DNA of 64,000 nt from Euryodendron excelsum (GCA_033060915.1 CM065389.1:20178001-20242000), one strand, 5' to 3'. Positions 35,064 to 46,888 are shown, counted from the first letter of the stretch. Notes: generated from the sequence alone by a model not told the origin. Numbers and translations are program-made.

Positions 35064-36591
35064 TAGGGGAGCACAAAATAGCTGAAAAAATTGAGAATCA
35101 AACCAACCCGACTTCCTTGGGTTAGTTTGGTTCGGTTCTACAATGCCCATAGTTTAATTTTGGATCTGAAATTTGTAGACCCGAGCAATTTGGTTCAGTT
35201 CTCGAGTCTGCGAGATTTTTAGCCCGAATCGAACTCGAACCTGAACAGAATAGATATTTAGTGCACTCACCATACTTGATTATTGCTCATGCTACGTAAA
35301 AGAGTGCTTTAGGTTCCATATCATCGACTGCCGCCTCCAGCCCACCAAATCTCTAAGCCTTGCCCTCTCAGATTTCCAGTCTCAGCTCTCTTCTTTTTTC
35401 TCTGAACTTTTTGATCGTTGACTGTGCCTCCAGTGCTCCAAATCTCTAAGAAGCCTCGGCCTCCTAGTCTCAACCCTTTTCGTCTCCCTCAGAACTCTTG
35501 GAGAAATAGGTAAATCCTCTCTCTCTCTCTCTCTCGTAAAGAAAGATACAGAAAGGGTGATTATGATGGTTGGGTCAGATTTGTTCTTGTTTTTTTCGTC
35601 TAAATGTGTTCTCTTTCACTGGTAATTTATGTTCTCTAGTTCATCAAAGGGGCCACATAACTTGGAGGGGGTGGATATGTTATTCATAACCCACTAATTT
35701 AGTGGGCGGATTTAATATTCGTAACCCACTAATTTAGTGGATATATCGATCAAATAGATGGTAAAGGATGAGATTAGAATAGACTTTTGGAAGAGTTAAG
35801 CAACCGGCGCACCACTCCTGCAACTAAATTGTGAAATGAAAAAAAAAAAATTTAGAAAAGTAGAGATTGCAGTAAAAAGAGTAAAAAAAAAAAAAATGAA
35901 AGAATCAGTAGATTAAATAATCAGGCTGGGAATTTGATGCTTTTGGTACTTATTAGTGCTGAGATCATGGCATTAGTAAATAAAAGAATTAGGGCATCAT
36001 TGTCTTTAAATTTCTTTGCAGTATAATTTTATATAATGATATTCACAAGCTTCATGATACATTAATTTTCATTATTACATATTGAAGCTATTCTTTTGTA
36101 GGATTCTTATTTTATTTGGCTCATGATTTTCAGATGACTTTATACTTGGCCAAAGAGAGATGAAGTTAAGAAGAAAAAGTAGCTTGTTTTGAGAGTTGAC
36201 GTTGGAAAGCTTAACCTTGAATTTCTATCTATTTGGTTTTGTAATCTTATGAGATTGTATTAACTTTGGTATTGTGTCTGAGATTGGTTGATAATTTGGT
36301 ATTATCTTAAACATTATGTATTTCTTATGGTATTTAGTGTCATTTTAAACAAGATGTATGAATTTTTTTAATATTTTTCAATAAATAAAACAGGTTATTG
36401 TACCTTATATAAGGATCCAATTCGAGAAAGACAGAACCATCGAACTGAATAGAACCAAATCAACTTGAATTAATTCGGTTCAGTTTTATTAAACAATCAG
36501 TTCAATTTTAAATTCAAAACTTAAAAATCGATTAAAATCGATTCAGTTCTAAATCTATCATAGAATCGAATCAAACCGACTTATGCACACC
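35064..36591. mobile_element. hAT-like element, internally deleted, about 1.5 kb
   Basis: The left end taggggagcacaaaa and the right end read inwards, cggtgtgcataa, share the hAT-style GG-G-GCA terminus, and both are followed by degenerate blocks of the ggtttgattcg type. The flanks gctattag and gctaatta look like one 8-bp duplication with a slipped base. Inside, 35330-35512 looks like a pyrimidine-rich 5' exon ending in aataggtaaatcc, a good donor. The region 36110-36280 looks like a 3' exon. No transposase frame remains. Confidence 0.45.
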
Positions 36592-37461
36592 GCTAATTAT
36601 TAAACATGGAAAAGATAGTACAAGTGTTGCAAATATGCAGGTCAGACAATATGTAGGGATATGGCCCAAAATCGAGAGGAATAGTTATTAGATGTTCATG
36701 AGAAAGTCCTGATTAGAGAGATTAAGACATTTGATACAAGCAACTACCATGAAGCGAATCCCTTTAGCTCTGGATTTTGGCATTAATTATCTCTCCATGA
36801 TAGCTTGCAGAATCCAAGACAAAATTGAGATTTCTAGATGTATGTTTTGTATTCTGCAGGCTCCATAAGAATTATTAGATATATATATCTATCTAATAAA
36901 ACACATCACTTTCTGAAAATCTCTCCAACACAATTTGATCTAACAGTCGAAATACATTTTGTCTACAATCTAATGGTTAAGATCTCTTTCCAACTCATCC
37001 AAAATCCCGCCTAAAACTGTGTCACTCAAAGTGGCCCACTAGCTGACCGTTGGCCCTGCCTTTTCAAGACACGCTCTTTCTTCAACTGCTAAGATGCATT
37101 ATGCTTTCAATCCTAGTGCTGTGAGAGTGTTCCACATTTTAAATTCTAGCACAAAGTCCAAAAGCTGTTAAAGCTCGGTTCACAGACATGACACAAAGTC
37201 TCCGTCGGTAAGGACTATCAATTTTTATTTTTTATTATGTGTTATAGGTATATATTTTTATTTTTTTATGATCTGTTAATGGTATTTATAAGTTACCGTT
37301 CTACCAACAGTATCAGATTAATATTTTAAAAATAAAAAAACACTTATTTTAGTATTTTTTATTTTTACAAAAATAAAAAATAAAAACCAAACAGACTCAA
37401 AGACCAGAGAAGAGGCACCCAACACAGGGATCATTTCCCAGAATCTAGCCCCCACCCCACC
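36592..37461. other. intergenic DNA
   Basis: No open frame, repeat boundary or RNA gene is recognised. Confidence 0.4.
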
Positions 37462-37976
37462 TAGGGCTGGCGATTGGGTGGGTGGACTTGACCCACATAA
37501 TAATATTTTGGACAGTGGCCCAAATCCGGCTTGGCCCGATGTCCGGTCTCCACTTTGTTGCCCAAGCTTGTCCAAAAGTTAAAAATAAAATTTCAAGCCC
37601 ACCCATCGGCCCGACCAAAATATGTATTTATTTATTTTTAAATAAATGTGAGCGATTATATATACATAAATATTTATATATATATTTAAAACTAATTAAA
37701 CATATTTGGGTTGGGCCGGCCGGGTTTTGAAATGTAAATATACATGAGTACATATGTAAGTGAGTATATATATGCATATTTATTTTTTTAAACTAAATAA
37801 AAATATTCGGGCCGAATGGGACTTTCAAACATAATCCCAAGTCCGGCCCGAAAACTAATTGGGCCTAAAAAATTAGCCCAGCCCCATCTCAACTGCCTAA
37901 ATCTTAATCCCAATCCCTTAAAAAATTGGGCCAAACTGAACTGGCCTATCAGGCCAGCAGGCTGATGGCCACCCCT
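37462..37976. mobile_element. hAT-type MITE, 515 bp
   Basis: The flanks carry a perfect 8-bp duplication, accccacc (37454-37461 and 37977-37984). The termini tagggctggc and, read inwards, aggggtggcc are hAT-like. Both halves carry GGCCCGA/TCGGGCC-type blocks (gggccggccggg, tccggcccg) separated by TA-rich DNA. Open frames through the GC-rich halves are not genes. Confidence 0.7.
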
Positions 37977-38177
37977 ACCCCACCCCTCCATGAACTACCC
38001 ATCTGTGACATCAAATTCTCTTGAGCCAATCACAAGTTTAGAGGCATGTATGCACAAAACTGAATATAACATAATGTTGGCTTTAAAAGAAAATTAAAAT
38101 TACTTTTGGTAGTTAAAGACAATAATGTATATATTATCCTTCTAAAAGTTAACGTGTTGATTTAAAATTATTAAAAC

Positions 38178-38780
38178 TGTGGGGGAATAGCACATGGTCC
38201 AACCCAGTGGGTGAGGCCCAATCTACACGAATTATAGTTGGGCTGCTTGGCGGCCCAAATTCAGAACTAAGGGACGGTTCGGCCCAAGCCGCCGACCTCA
38301 TGCCTACTTTGGCCCAAACTGCGAAAGATGAGCCCAAACCGCAAGCAGTCTTCGAGCATTAAATGCGGTGTTTACCCGCATTAAATGTGCCAGCAGCTCC
38401 CCACGCGATGTCGACGTGCACGACCGGTCAACTGGATTCCTCAGCAGGCGGTAAGGTAGGCCCTGCAAGTGGTTAGTCGGCGGTATGCAATGATGCCTAT
38501 CCAGCAGGCCATGATGACCTGCTAGTAGGCAAGGAGCGAAACACTCCATCAATCACACTATAAATATCCAAACCCTCAAGAGTCAGGTATGGACAACTAA
38601 CTCCAAATATACACAATTTTTATTCATTCTAATCTCAATTAAGCTTGCTAACTTAATTGTCGGAGTGTGATCAGCCCAACAAGAATCAACCCATTCTAAC
38701 CTTCTTTTCTTGCAGAGAGTTTGGACTCATCCACGTGGGCTTGAGAGTTTGACCTAGCCTTCTCAAAAATTCCACCTACA
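38178..38780 (+). repeat. 5' LTR of Element A
   Basis: tgtggggg...cacctaca. A TATA box, cactataaata (about 38557-38567), precedes the likely transcript start. The sequence gcattaaatg occurs twice near 38357-38390. Confidence 0.93.
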
Positions 38781-38801
38781 ATTGGGGCCGTCTGTGGGAA
38801 G
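38781..38801 (+). other. primer-binding site of Element A
   Basis: ttggggccgtctgtgggaa starts directly after the LTR and has the form of the tRNA-complementary site of many plant gypsy elements (ttggcgccgtctgtgggaa). One or two bases have changed. Confidence 0.65.
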
Positions 38802-38814
38802 GTTTAGTAAAACC

Positions 38815-40025
38815 ATGAGTATGAACGACCGAAGAGGAAGAAGAGAGAACCACGATGGGAGAGGTAGCAGAGCCTCCTCCAGCAAAGATTAGACTAACTC
38901 GGCGCACTGCCAGTCTATACCTGTAGATTGGCACCGAGGAAGAACACTAAGGTCAGAAATACGAACCCCTGCTGAAAGCCACCAGGAAGTATCGGACGAA
39001 CTGCGAAGGAATACAGACTATGTCAGGGACAGAAACTTTCTCAGAAACCACCACCGGGACCTTGCCCCATCGCCCTCCAGTGGGCGAGTCCTAAGCGAAG
39101 ACACACTCCATGCGGTAGAAAGGGAAATTCGGCGGTGCGATGAAGAGATTGCCTACCTCACCTCCCAAGTTCGGGCCATGAGGGAGGCAATCTCCGGAAG
39201 AGATGGGCATGGGAGAGAGAGGTCCCCCAACCACGAGCAGATTGCTGGAAGCCACATCTCTAGTACCGAGCGTTGTGACAACATGCGAAAAGATTGGCGG
39301 AGGGGAATGTGTGAAACCCTGCCAAATGACAAGCATGAGGGGGGCGATCGACAGAAAAAAGACTGGGATAAATGGTATAACGAAAAATAGGAAGATAGGA
39401 AGCAACAAACTAAGGAGCGCATGGCTTACGACTTGGTCAAGAAGGCCTTAGACCAAATCACATCCTCACCATTCACAGAGGAGATTGAGTCCCATCCAAT
39501 TCCTCCAAAATTCACCCCACCAAAGTTCACTTTATACGACAGGAAGGCCAACTCGGTTAACCATGTTCTGCATTACAAGCAGCTAATGCTAGTGTGGTGC
39601 GGTGACCAAATGTTGATGTGCCGAATCTTCCCTTCCAGTCTGGGAAGTGTGGCCTTACGATGGTTCGACAAGTTGCCATCTAAATCCGTGTCAAACTGGA
39701 GGCAACTTGCCGAGCTATTCACCACTCATTTCATAGCAAACAGCCTGCAGGCAAAGGAGGTTGATTTCTTACTGACCTTGCGGAAAGAAGAAGGGGAAGG
39801 ATTGCAGGCATACGCACGACGCTACTAGGAGGCTTACAACGAAATTAACAAGTGCAACAAGCAACTGGCTGTGACTCAATTCAAAATCGACCTTCATAGA
39901 GAGCATCGTTTGCGGCAGTCCTTGATGAAGAAATCAGCCCTCACCATATAAGAGTTGATGCTGAGAATCGAGCGCTATGCACGATCGGATGAAGATATGC
40001 CCTAGCCAAGTTCGGCAAAGGTCGA
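38815..40025 (+). pseudogene. gag of Element A
   Basis: One frame runs from the ATG at 38815, with stops at about 38899, 39388, 39826, 39949 and 40002. The middle (39421-39828) has the gypsy gag fold signature: FTLYDRKANSVNHVLHYKQ, the IFPSSLGSVALRWFDKLP segment, SNWRQLAELFTTHF and LLTLRKEEGEGLQAYARRY. The N-terminal part is charged (RGRRE, ERSPNHEQ). The frame is lost by a one-base shift near 40000. Gag would build the virus-like particle. At least two of the stops replace expected Trp codons. Confidence 0.85.
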
Positions 40026-41275
40026 CACCATTGCCGACAAAACAAACAAACAAGAAGGATGCCAAGAAACCCCAACCAGAAGACAACAACCAGGAAAAGA
40101 GGGTAAATGAGGGGGTTTACACAGTCTTTAAGGATCCCATCTACAAAATCTTGCCCCAGATCCATGACAAGCCATTTTTCAAATGGCCACCAAAGTTAGG
40201 AAGGGACGCAGCGACCCGAGATAAGAAAAGATTCTGTTCCTACCACCACGAGAAGGGACACAAAACAGAACAATGTCGGTATCTCAAAACCCATTTGGAA
40301 GATTTGGCCAAGGCTGGCCATCTCAACCAATTTAATGATTGGGATAAGATGAAAAATGAAGCTGAGCAACCGCGGGTGGAAGACATAGCCCAAAAGGAGA
40401 TAGAAGTGAGACCGGTTCGGATAATCAATGTGATGCATGGTATGGGTGAATCAGGGATTGTCGACCCACATAGATACCGGGCTGAGATATAAAAGGCTGC
40501 ACACTTAAGAGAAGTAATGCAGATACAACCACCGAGCAAGAAAGTCAAGGTCGGCGAATGCCATACGTCCATTACCTTCACCGATGAAGATCTCGTGGGG
40601 GTGCAGACGCCACACAATGACGCTTTGGTTGTAACACTGAGAATGGCAGACTGTGATGTGAAGAGATTGCTCATTGACTAAGGAACTTCATCCGAATTCA
40701 TGTACTACAGCTTGTTTAAGAAACTAGAACTCAAGGAGTCTGACCTCCAACCATCACTCAACCCACTGGTCAGATTCAGCTCAGATCCAGTTTGGCCCAT
40801 GGGGAATGTAACGGTTCCAGTAACTGTCGGAGGAATTACATTGCAAATAGAATTCCTGGTAGTCAACGTGCCCTCCCCCTACAATGCCATCATGGAACGA
40901 ACCTAGTTACACCTCATGAAGGCCATTTCTTCATCCTACCATCAACTGATCAGATTTTCAACCCCTGGTGGAGTGGGGGAGATAAAGGGAGACCAAGTGG
41001 TTGCCTAACAGTGTTTCCTGACAGCATGCACAACCAAGACAAAGGCTGAAAATGTGCAGATGATGGAGCTGCGCGAAGACACCCCAACCACCGACGATGT
41101 GGGATAATCGCTTGAGAACAAAGCCATGGAGGATCTAAAAAAGATATACATTGATCGGCAGGAAGAGAAATACTTCGTCATCAGCACCTCTTTGTCCAAA
41201 AGGGAGGAACAATCTATGATCGACTTATTGACAAGTTACCTAGAAGTGTTCGCTTGGACCCCTTATGACATGCCT
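39990..41275 (+). pseudogene. gag C-terminus and protease of Element A
   Basis: In the +1 frame relative to gag there is a zinc-knuckle-like C-x2-H-x3-GH-x3-QC segment (CSYHHEKGHKTEQC, about 40230-40275). The aspartic protease follows: FTDEDLVGVQTPHNDALVV, then the active-site block LLID-stop-GTSSEFMY near 40668-40700. The Ser/Thr of the D-S/T-G triad is a stop codon (taa), so the protease is dead. Further stops interrupt it at about 40490, 40903, 41006 and 41105. The block SLSKREEQSMIDLL...EVFAWTPYDMP normally leads into reverse transcriptase, but the frame breaks off at about 41275. Confidence 0.85.
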
Positions 41276-41712
41276 TGCTCACCAGACTATGCCGAGCCAT
41301 CAAACTCAAAATTCCTGAGATCGTCATTTATTCGGACTCCCTACTTGTTGTCAACCAGATTACGGGAGAATACGCAGCAAAGAATGACAGAATGACGCAG
41401 TACTTAGCTAAAGTCAAGGAACTGTTTGGCAAGTTCAACAGTTACAAGCTTCGACAGATCAGCCGGGACAATAACTCACATGCGGATGCTCTGGTGACAT
41501 TAGCAACAGCCCTAAAGTCGGGGTCAAAAAGGACAATCAACGTGGAAACTCTAGCTAGGCCAAGTATTTTTCAGGAAGAAGAACAAGCCCTGGCTGTAGA
41601 ACAGTCAGGACCATCCTGGATGGACCTAATTATCTCCTACCTTGATAAAGACGAACTGCCAGAGGACAAGAACGAAGCTCGGCAAATCAAACACGCAGCT
41701 CTCAGGTATTAG
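41276..41712 (+). pseudogene. C-terminal half of second RNase H (Element A)
   Basis: After the deletion the frame resumes inside the archaeal-type RNase H of Tat elements: AIKLKIPEIVIYSDSLLVVNQITGEY-type sequence with the D of YSDS, then AKVKELFGKFNSYKLRQISRDN and the terminal HADALVTLA. The first half of this domain, the first RNase H and all of reverse transcriptase are missing. The stretch then runs into the linker that precedes integrase and ends at a tag. Confidence 0.85.
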
Positions 41713-42852
41713 TTGTCACCAAGCAAGGAGCTTTATAGATGTTCCTTCACGGGTCCATACTTGTACTGCATCCATCCAAATAAAGTGCAAGGCATCCTAT
41801 TCAAAATCCATGAAGGAATATGTGGAAGCCATGTCGGCGAAAGGTCGGTAGCGCACCGAGCTATCTCACAAGGATACTGGTGGCCCTACATGCAAAAAGA
41901 TGCAGCCAAGTACATCCTAAAGTGTGACAAGTGTCAGAGGTACTCTCCTATCATACATCAGCCAGCTGAAGATTTCGCAACCATTACCAGTCCGTGGCCT
42001 TTCGCTCAGTGAGGACTGGACATAGTCGGGCCTTTACCCCGAGCTCCGGGCAATAAGAGGTTCCTCATCGTGGCGACTAACTACTTCACTAAATGGGTAG
42101 AGGCGGAGCCTTTGTCAACCATCAGAGAGGTCGACACTAAAAGGTTCGCATGGAAAAGCATAGTGACAAGGTTCAGGATCCCTCGTGCCATTGTTTCAGA
42201 TAACGACACCCAGTTTGATGGCAATATGTTCATATCATTTTGTGAAGGGCTTGGGATTAGAAACTATTACTCAACACCAACCTATCTTCAATGCAATGGG
42301 CAGGCCGAGATTTTAAACAAAACTATGCTTAACAGAATTAAAAAGCGACTGGAAAGGGCCAAAGGGAAATGGACAGAAGAGCTACCCAGCGTTCTGTGGT
42401 CCTATAGAGCAACCCCAAGGAGGTCTACCGGCCAAACCTCATTCTTTCTGGCATACGGGGTGGAAGCAGTCATACCTTTGGAGGTAGGGCTACCAACTAT
42501 TAGATCGGAAGCCTTTAACATAGAGCTCAATGACCAAACGCTGGCAAAGGATCTGGATCTCGTTGAAGAAAAAAGGGAAGCTGTCTTGATCAGACTTACT
42601 GAATATTAGCGACAGTTAAGGCGCTCCTACAACAAACAGGTTCGTCTAAGAAACTTTGCTCTAGGTGACCAAGTCTTGGGAAAAGTACTGGGGGCGACTA
42701 AGAACGCAGCAGATGGAAAACTCGGCCCCAACTGGGAGGGCCCCCACAGAGTGACATCCCAGGTCGGCCTTGGCGCATACCGGTTGGAGACTATTGAAGA
42801 GGGAAGATAGTTGCCTCGACCCTGGAATACGAATAACTTGAAGAAATTCTAG
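41713..42852 (+). pseudogene. integrase of Element A
   Basis: Zinc domain: H-x3-H at HEGICGSH and C-x2-C at CDKCQ (about 41810-41940). Catalytic core: D of GLDIVG (42019-42021), D of SDNDTQF, and E of GQAEILN 35 residues later, the normal DD35E spacing. C-terminal YGVEAVIPLEVGLPTIR and GDQVLGKVLG...KLGPNWEGPH blocks follow. Stops lie at 42010 (tga for Trp), 42607, 42808 (both probably tag for Gln) and 42850. Integrase would insert the cDNA. All catalytic residues survive, but the chain is cut by stops. Confidence 0.9.
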
Positions 42853-42959
42853 CAGTAGTGTAGAGTCCCACATGATATAACAACTCAACAAATGTGTAAA
42901 GCTTTTATGAGATCAATGGAAAATGAAGTTGTTCAAACAAATCTATTTTGAGCACTCTA

Positions 42960-43570
42960 GGACTCCACAAAAACCAAGTGTAAAAGCTTGGTCCTGTCCA
43001 AGTTAGACAGGTCAGCCAAAAAAGGCCAGAAAAACCAAGTGTAAAAGATTGGTCTTGTCCAAGTTAGACAGGTCGGCCAAAGAAGGCCATAAAAATCAAG
43101 TGTAAAAACTTGGTCCTGTCCAAATAGGACAGGTCAGCCAAAGAAAGCCACAAAAATCAAGTGTAAAAACTTGGTCCTGTCCAAGTTGGACAGGTTAGCC
43201 AAAGAAGGCCACAAAAATCAAGTATAAAAACTTGGTCCTGTCCAAATAGGACAGGTCAGCCAAAGAAAGCCACAAAAATCAAGTGTAAAAACTTGGTCTG
43301 GTCCAAGTTGGACAGGTTGGCCAAAGAAGGCCACAAAAACCAAGTGTAAAAACTTGGTCCTGTCTAAGTTGGACAGGTCGGCCAAAGAAGGCCAAGAAAA
43401 TCAAGTGTAAAAACTTGGTCCTGTCTAAGTTGGACAGATCAGCAAAAGAAGGCCACGAAAACCAAGTGTAAAAATGTGGTTCTGTCCAAGTTGGACAGGT
43501 CGGCCAAAGAAGGTCACAAAAACCAAAGTGTAAAAACTTGTCCTGTCCAAGTTGGACAGGTCGCCCAAAG
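42960..43570 (+). repeat. 60-bp minisatellite downstream of integrase (Element A)
   Basis: About ten tandem units of 60 bases. Each contains three short inverted repeats: ccaagtgtaaaaacttgg, cctgtccaagttggacagg and ggccaaagaaggcc. Units differ by a few substitutions and single-base indels. A minus-strand open frame across it (43279-43602) only repeats a 20-residue word and is not a gene. Confidence 0.95.
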
Positions 43571-43711
43571 AAGAAAAATCTTACAAATAAAAAATAAATC
43601 AAGCAGAGTGAGGAGCAAGTAGTATCAAGATAGGAGACAAAACAAGCTTTTCATTAAAGGTTGTAGTGTTGGTTACCAAGATATGTTCAAAAGAAGGAAA
43701 AGCTACAATCA

Positions 43712-45915
43712 TTATGCCGATTCCTCATCTGGCTGCACTGATGTCTCAGCCGAGCAATCTGCGGTCTCTTCTGCAATCTTAGACTGTTCGGCAGCAGCTT
43801 TCTCCTTCTCAGCCTTTTCCCTTTCGGCTGCAGCCTCCAAAGCGAGTTGTCTTTGATACTGGACATTGGCCATCACCTTCTTCGGGTCTACAACGCCATC
43901 TTCAGGAGTATTAAAGTAATCTGGGCACAAACACCAGATATCGGCGGACTTGTCCACCTCAGCAACATGAAGGGCGCCATTCCAGCCTTACTGAAAGATG
44001 ACACGGCTTAGGTCCGCCATCCCAATGGCCAGACGACTGGCCCCCCTTTCTTCACCCCTCAGCATTATCTCCTCTTCATTTGCCTTCGGTTTGGCCACTT
44101 CGGCTTGGAGTGCCTCGATCTCCGATTTTGCCTTTTACAGATCCACGGAGTGCACATCAAATTTCTTTTGGAGGTCGGTCACCTCCTTATCTCTCTTCTC
44201 GTAGTCTACCTGCACCATCTTGAGTTTGGCGGAAGCTTATTCGGCCTGTTTCTTGAAGGTGATCCGTTCCTTGTTGGCATTGATACACTCCACATTTAAA
44301 TGGCCGTGCTCCTCTATGAGTTCATGGTGCTCCTCAGCAAGTTTTTGGTGGCCGGTCATCGCTTCCAAAGAATTCAGACAACCATGTTCCAAAAAAAAAA
44401 AGTTTGTTCTAAAACAAGTACGGGCAAAATCTCCAAATGGATTTAAAAGAAATGTCGACTTATAAGTAAGGAATCATGGAATGCCCCCATGAAGACGCCT
44501 GCGTTGCTCACCACGCCCATCTTGGCAACGTCCTTCCTCGGAAGAACACTCTTCATGACGCTGAAAGCAACTTTGGCCTGGTCGATCATTGAGTCAGCCG
44601 TCGTCATAGGGTACCCCAGAATATCTGGCGTGACTGTGACAACCTCGTCGCCTTCCTCCATCGCCCCTTTCCCCCTTGGTTTCTTAGGAGCCGGGGGCGA
44701 TGCTGTAACCTTAGGGGCCCTTTTCTTTTACTGTCGAGTCTCTGGCCTCTTTTGAACAGGAGCGGCTTCCTCCACAGGTACAGCCACCAGTTTGACAGAA
44801 GTTGTGGCAGCTGTTTTCAGTGGCTTGCTAGCAGCAGCAAACATCCTCTCTCTCAAACTCATACTGTCTTTTTCGTCGGGGGATGGGGTAGACTCTTGGG
44901 TTCTGGCTGGAATTCTAACTCGGCGGTTTGGAACTGTAAGTGGTGATGAACTCAAGGCCGAACTGTTTGACTTCGATCGAGCTTCACGTAGTTCTTTAAT
45001 AACGAGCTCCAATGGAGGAGCAACTGCGATCGTCACCCCAGTAGGGCATGAGCCCTTTCAATAGCAACGCTGACAGGAATCTTTTTGAAATCTCCTTCAG
45101 TACCTTCCTTCGCCAATCATGCAAGGACACTTTGTGGGACACTTATATTAATGGTGAAAGTTGAATACCAAAGTGGATAGTCGAGCAAAACGTGCGCAGT
45201 TTGAGCAACGTGCCTTAGTCTGCCTTCACCAAGAAAGTCCAAAATCTTGTTCAGGTCGGCAAAGTTGACAAGCCAGTCACATGCTTTCGACCGCTTCTCC
45301 TTCTTTTTTGTAAAATGCCACAAACAGATTCGGATCCATATCAGAAATTAAGTGACACATAGAATAAGAGGTCGGCATCAAACCTATTTCAAGGGGAACT
45401 CTAGAGCATCGTAACGCCGGCCTTTCCTTCTCAGGAATGTTGCCGAACTCCAAGGCTCGGTTACCCAAACCCTAACGTCGTCAACGCTTTTCTCGGAGGA
45501 ATGCAGACACTTTACTAACTTTCTGGACTTGTCTACAGCTCGGAGGTAAACTTTGGAACTCCCCCTGACCTTGCAAAGCGAATAGTAATAATCTAGTTTA
45601 GCGAGCCCCAAGTTCACACTTAGGCGCCGATTAATTTCAAGCATGCCAAAGATGATCCTATAAACGTTCGACGACAACTGGGAGGGCGACACCTTATTTT
45701 TTATTATAAACTTATGAAGAAGAGGATGAAAGGGAAACCTAAGCCTCCCTTCTACGATAGCAATTATTGGAAACGGCACCCCCTTTTCGGTCTAACATAT
45801 TGTGGTCCTCGGGATCGACTAGCTCTAAGCCGACCTCATCCGGGATGTCGGACCTAGCTTTAAAAGTGGCAATGGCTGCTAGACCGTCTAGCATTCTTCG
45901 AAGACGAGATGCCAT
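43712..45915 (-). pseudogene. antisense extra gene of Element A (plant gypsy-associated domain)
   Basis: It lies between minisatellite and 3' LTR, on the strand opposite to pol. The likely start is the ATG at 45915 (MASRLRRMLDGLAAI). A frameshift near 45775 leads into the conserved domain (45384-45775): GRLRFPFHPLLHKFI, VSPSQLSSNVYRII, LRAVDKSRKLVKCL. Broken pieces follow, then a Pro/Ser-rich stretch (about 44728-45036) and an Ala/Glu-rich coiled-coil end (EKAEKEKAAAEQSK, 43712-43957). Its domain is homologous to that of 49112-49835 in Element B. It resembles the family catalogued as putative gypsy-type transposon protein (Transposase_28). Its function is unknown. Antisense genes at this place are known in some Tat-lineage elements such as maize Grande. 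Confidence 0.7.
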
Positions 45916-46265
45916 CAGGGGACAACAGTCGAAGCATAGGAAGAGAAACAAAGAGAAGAGCGAAAGATGTGTGGGCTTGAAAACACTTACAGTGGTGGGT
46001 GTCGAGACAGGCGACGCACACGCTAGACAGAAAGATGAAGAAAAACCAAATGCCTTCCACTAGATAGGGCATCACTCTTTTATATACACCGAAGCCGTCG
46101 GTTGGCGCACAAGAAAACGGCAGCAATCATAGCTCTTTGTCGAAATGTCGCATCGGCCATCGATTCGATGGCACCCCATCGATGGATCTTTTAAAATCAC
46201 CACGGTCCGCGTGGCCGGGTAACCATTACAGCCCTTGGCTGTTTGGGAAGTCAAAGCAACACAAA

Positions 46266-46279
46266 GGTTGGGGGGCAAT
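46266..46279 (+). other. polypurine tract of Element A
   Basis: ggttggggggcaat abuts the 3' LTR start at 46280. The matching spot of Element B reads ttggggcaat before its LTR, so the ggggcaat end is shared. Confidence 0.75.
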
Positions 46280-46883
46280 TGTGGGAGAATAGCACACGAC
46301 CCAACCCAGTGGGTTAGGCCCAATCTACACGAATTATAGTTGGGCTGCTTGGTGGCCCAAATTCAGAACCAAGGGACGGTCTTGCCCAAGCCGTCGACCT
46401 TATGCCCACCTTAGCCCAAACCACGAAAGGCGAGCCCAAACAGCTAGCAATCTTTGAGTATTAAATGCGGAGTTGACCCACATTAAATGCGCCAGCAGCT
46501 CCCCACGTGACGTCAACGTGCACGTCTAGTCAGCCGGATTCCTCAGTAGGCGGTAAGGCAGGCCCTGCACGCGGTCAGTCGGTAGTATGCAATGATACCT
46601 ACCCAGCAAGCCATGATGACCTACTAGTAGGCAACGAGCAAAACACTCCATCGATCACACTATAAATATTCGAACCCTCAAGAGCCAGGTATAGACAACT
46701 GACTCCAAATATACACAACTTTTATCCATTCTAATCTCGATTAAGCTTGTTAACTTAATCGTCGAAGTGTGATCGGTCCAATAAGGGTCGACCCATTCTA
46801 ACCTTCTTTTCTTGCAAATAGTTTGGACTCATCCACGTGGGCTTGAGAATTCAGCCTAGTCTTCTTGGAAAATCCCACCTGCA
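46280..46883 (+). repeat. 3' LTR of Element A
   Basis: tgtgggag...cacctgca, collinear with the 5' LTR along its whole length, with a TATA box cactataaata near 46656-46666. It is followed by the target duplication aaaac. Confidence 0.93.
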
Positions 46884-46888
46884 AAAAC

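Larger units (their letters stand above)
38178..46883 (+). mobile_element. Element A: complete but defective Ty3/gypsy Tat-lineage retrotransposon, 8706 bp
   Basis: It is flanked by a perfect 5-bp duplication aaaac (38173-38177 and 46884-46888). It has 603/604-bp LTRs with tg...ca ends, a primer site, gag, protease, the end of a second RNase H domain and integrase in plus orientation. These are followed by a 60-bp minisatellite, an extra gene on the minus strand and a polypurine tract. Reverse transcriptase and the first RNase H are deleted. The Tat assignment rests on the plant-type RNase H directly preceding integrase and on similarity to Element B. The LTRs differ at roughly one position in nine by eye, mostly transitions, so the insertion is old. 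Confidence 0.93.

Noticed and set aside
42960..43570. Regular 60-bp repeats resembling a CRISPR array
   Set aside because: There are no unique spacers; the whole unit repeats, and it lies inside a plant retrotransposon.
43279..43602. Minus-strand open frame of 107 codons
   Set aside because: It is a 20-residue word repeated by the minisatellite, with no independent evidence for a protein.
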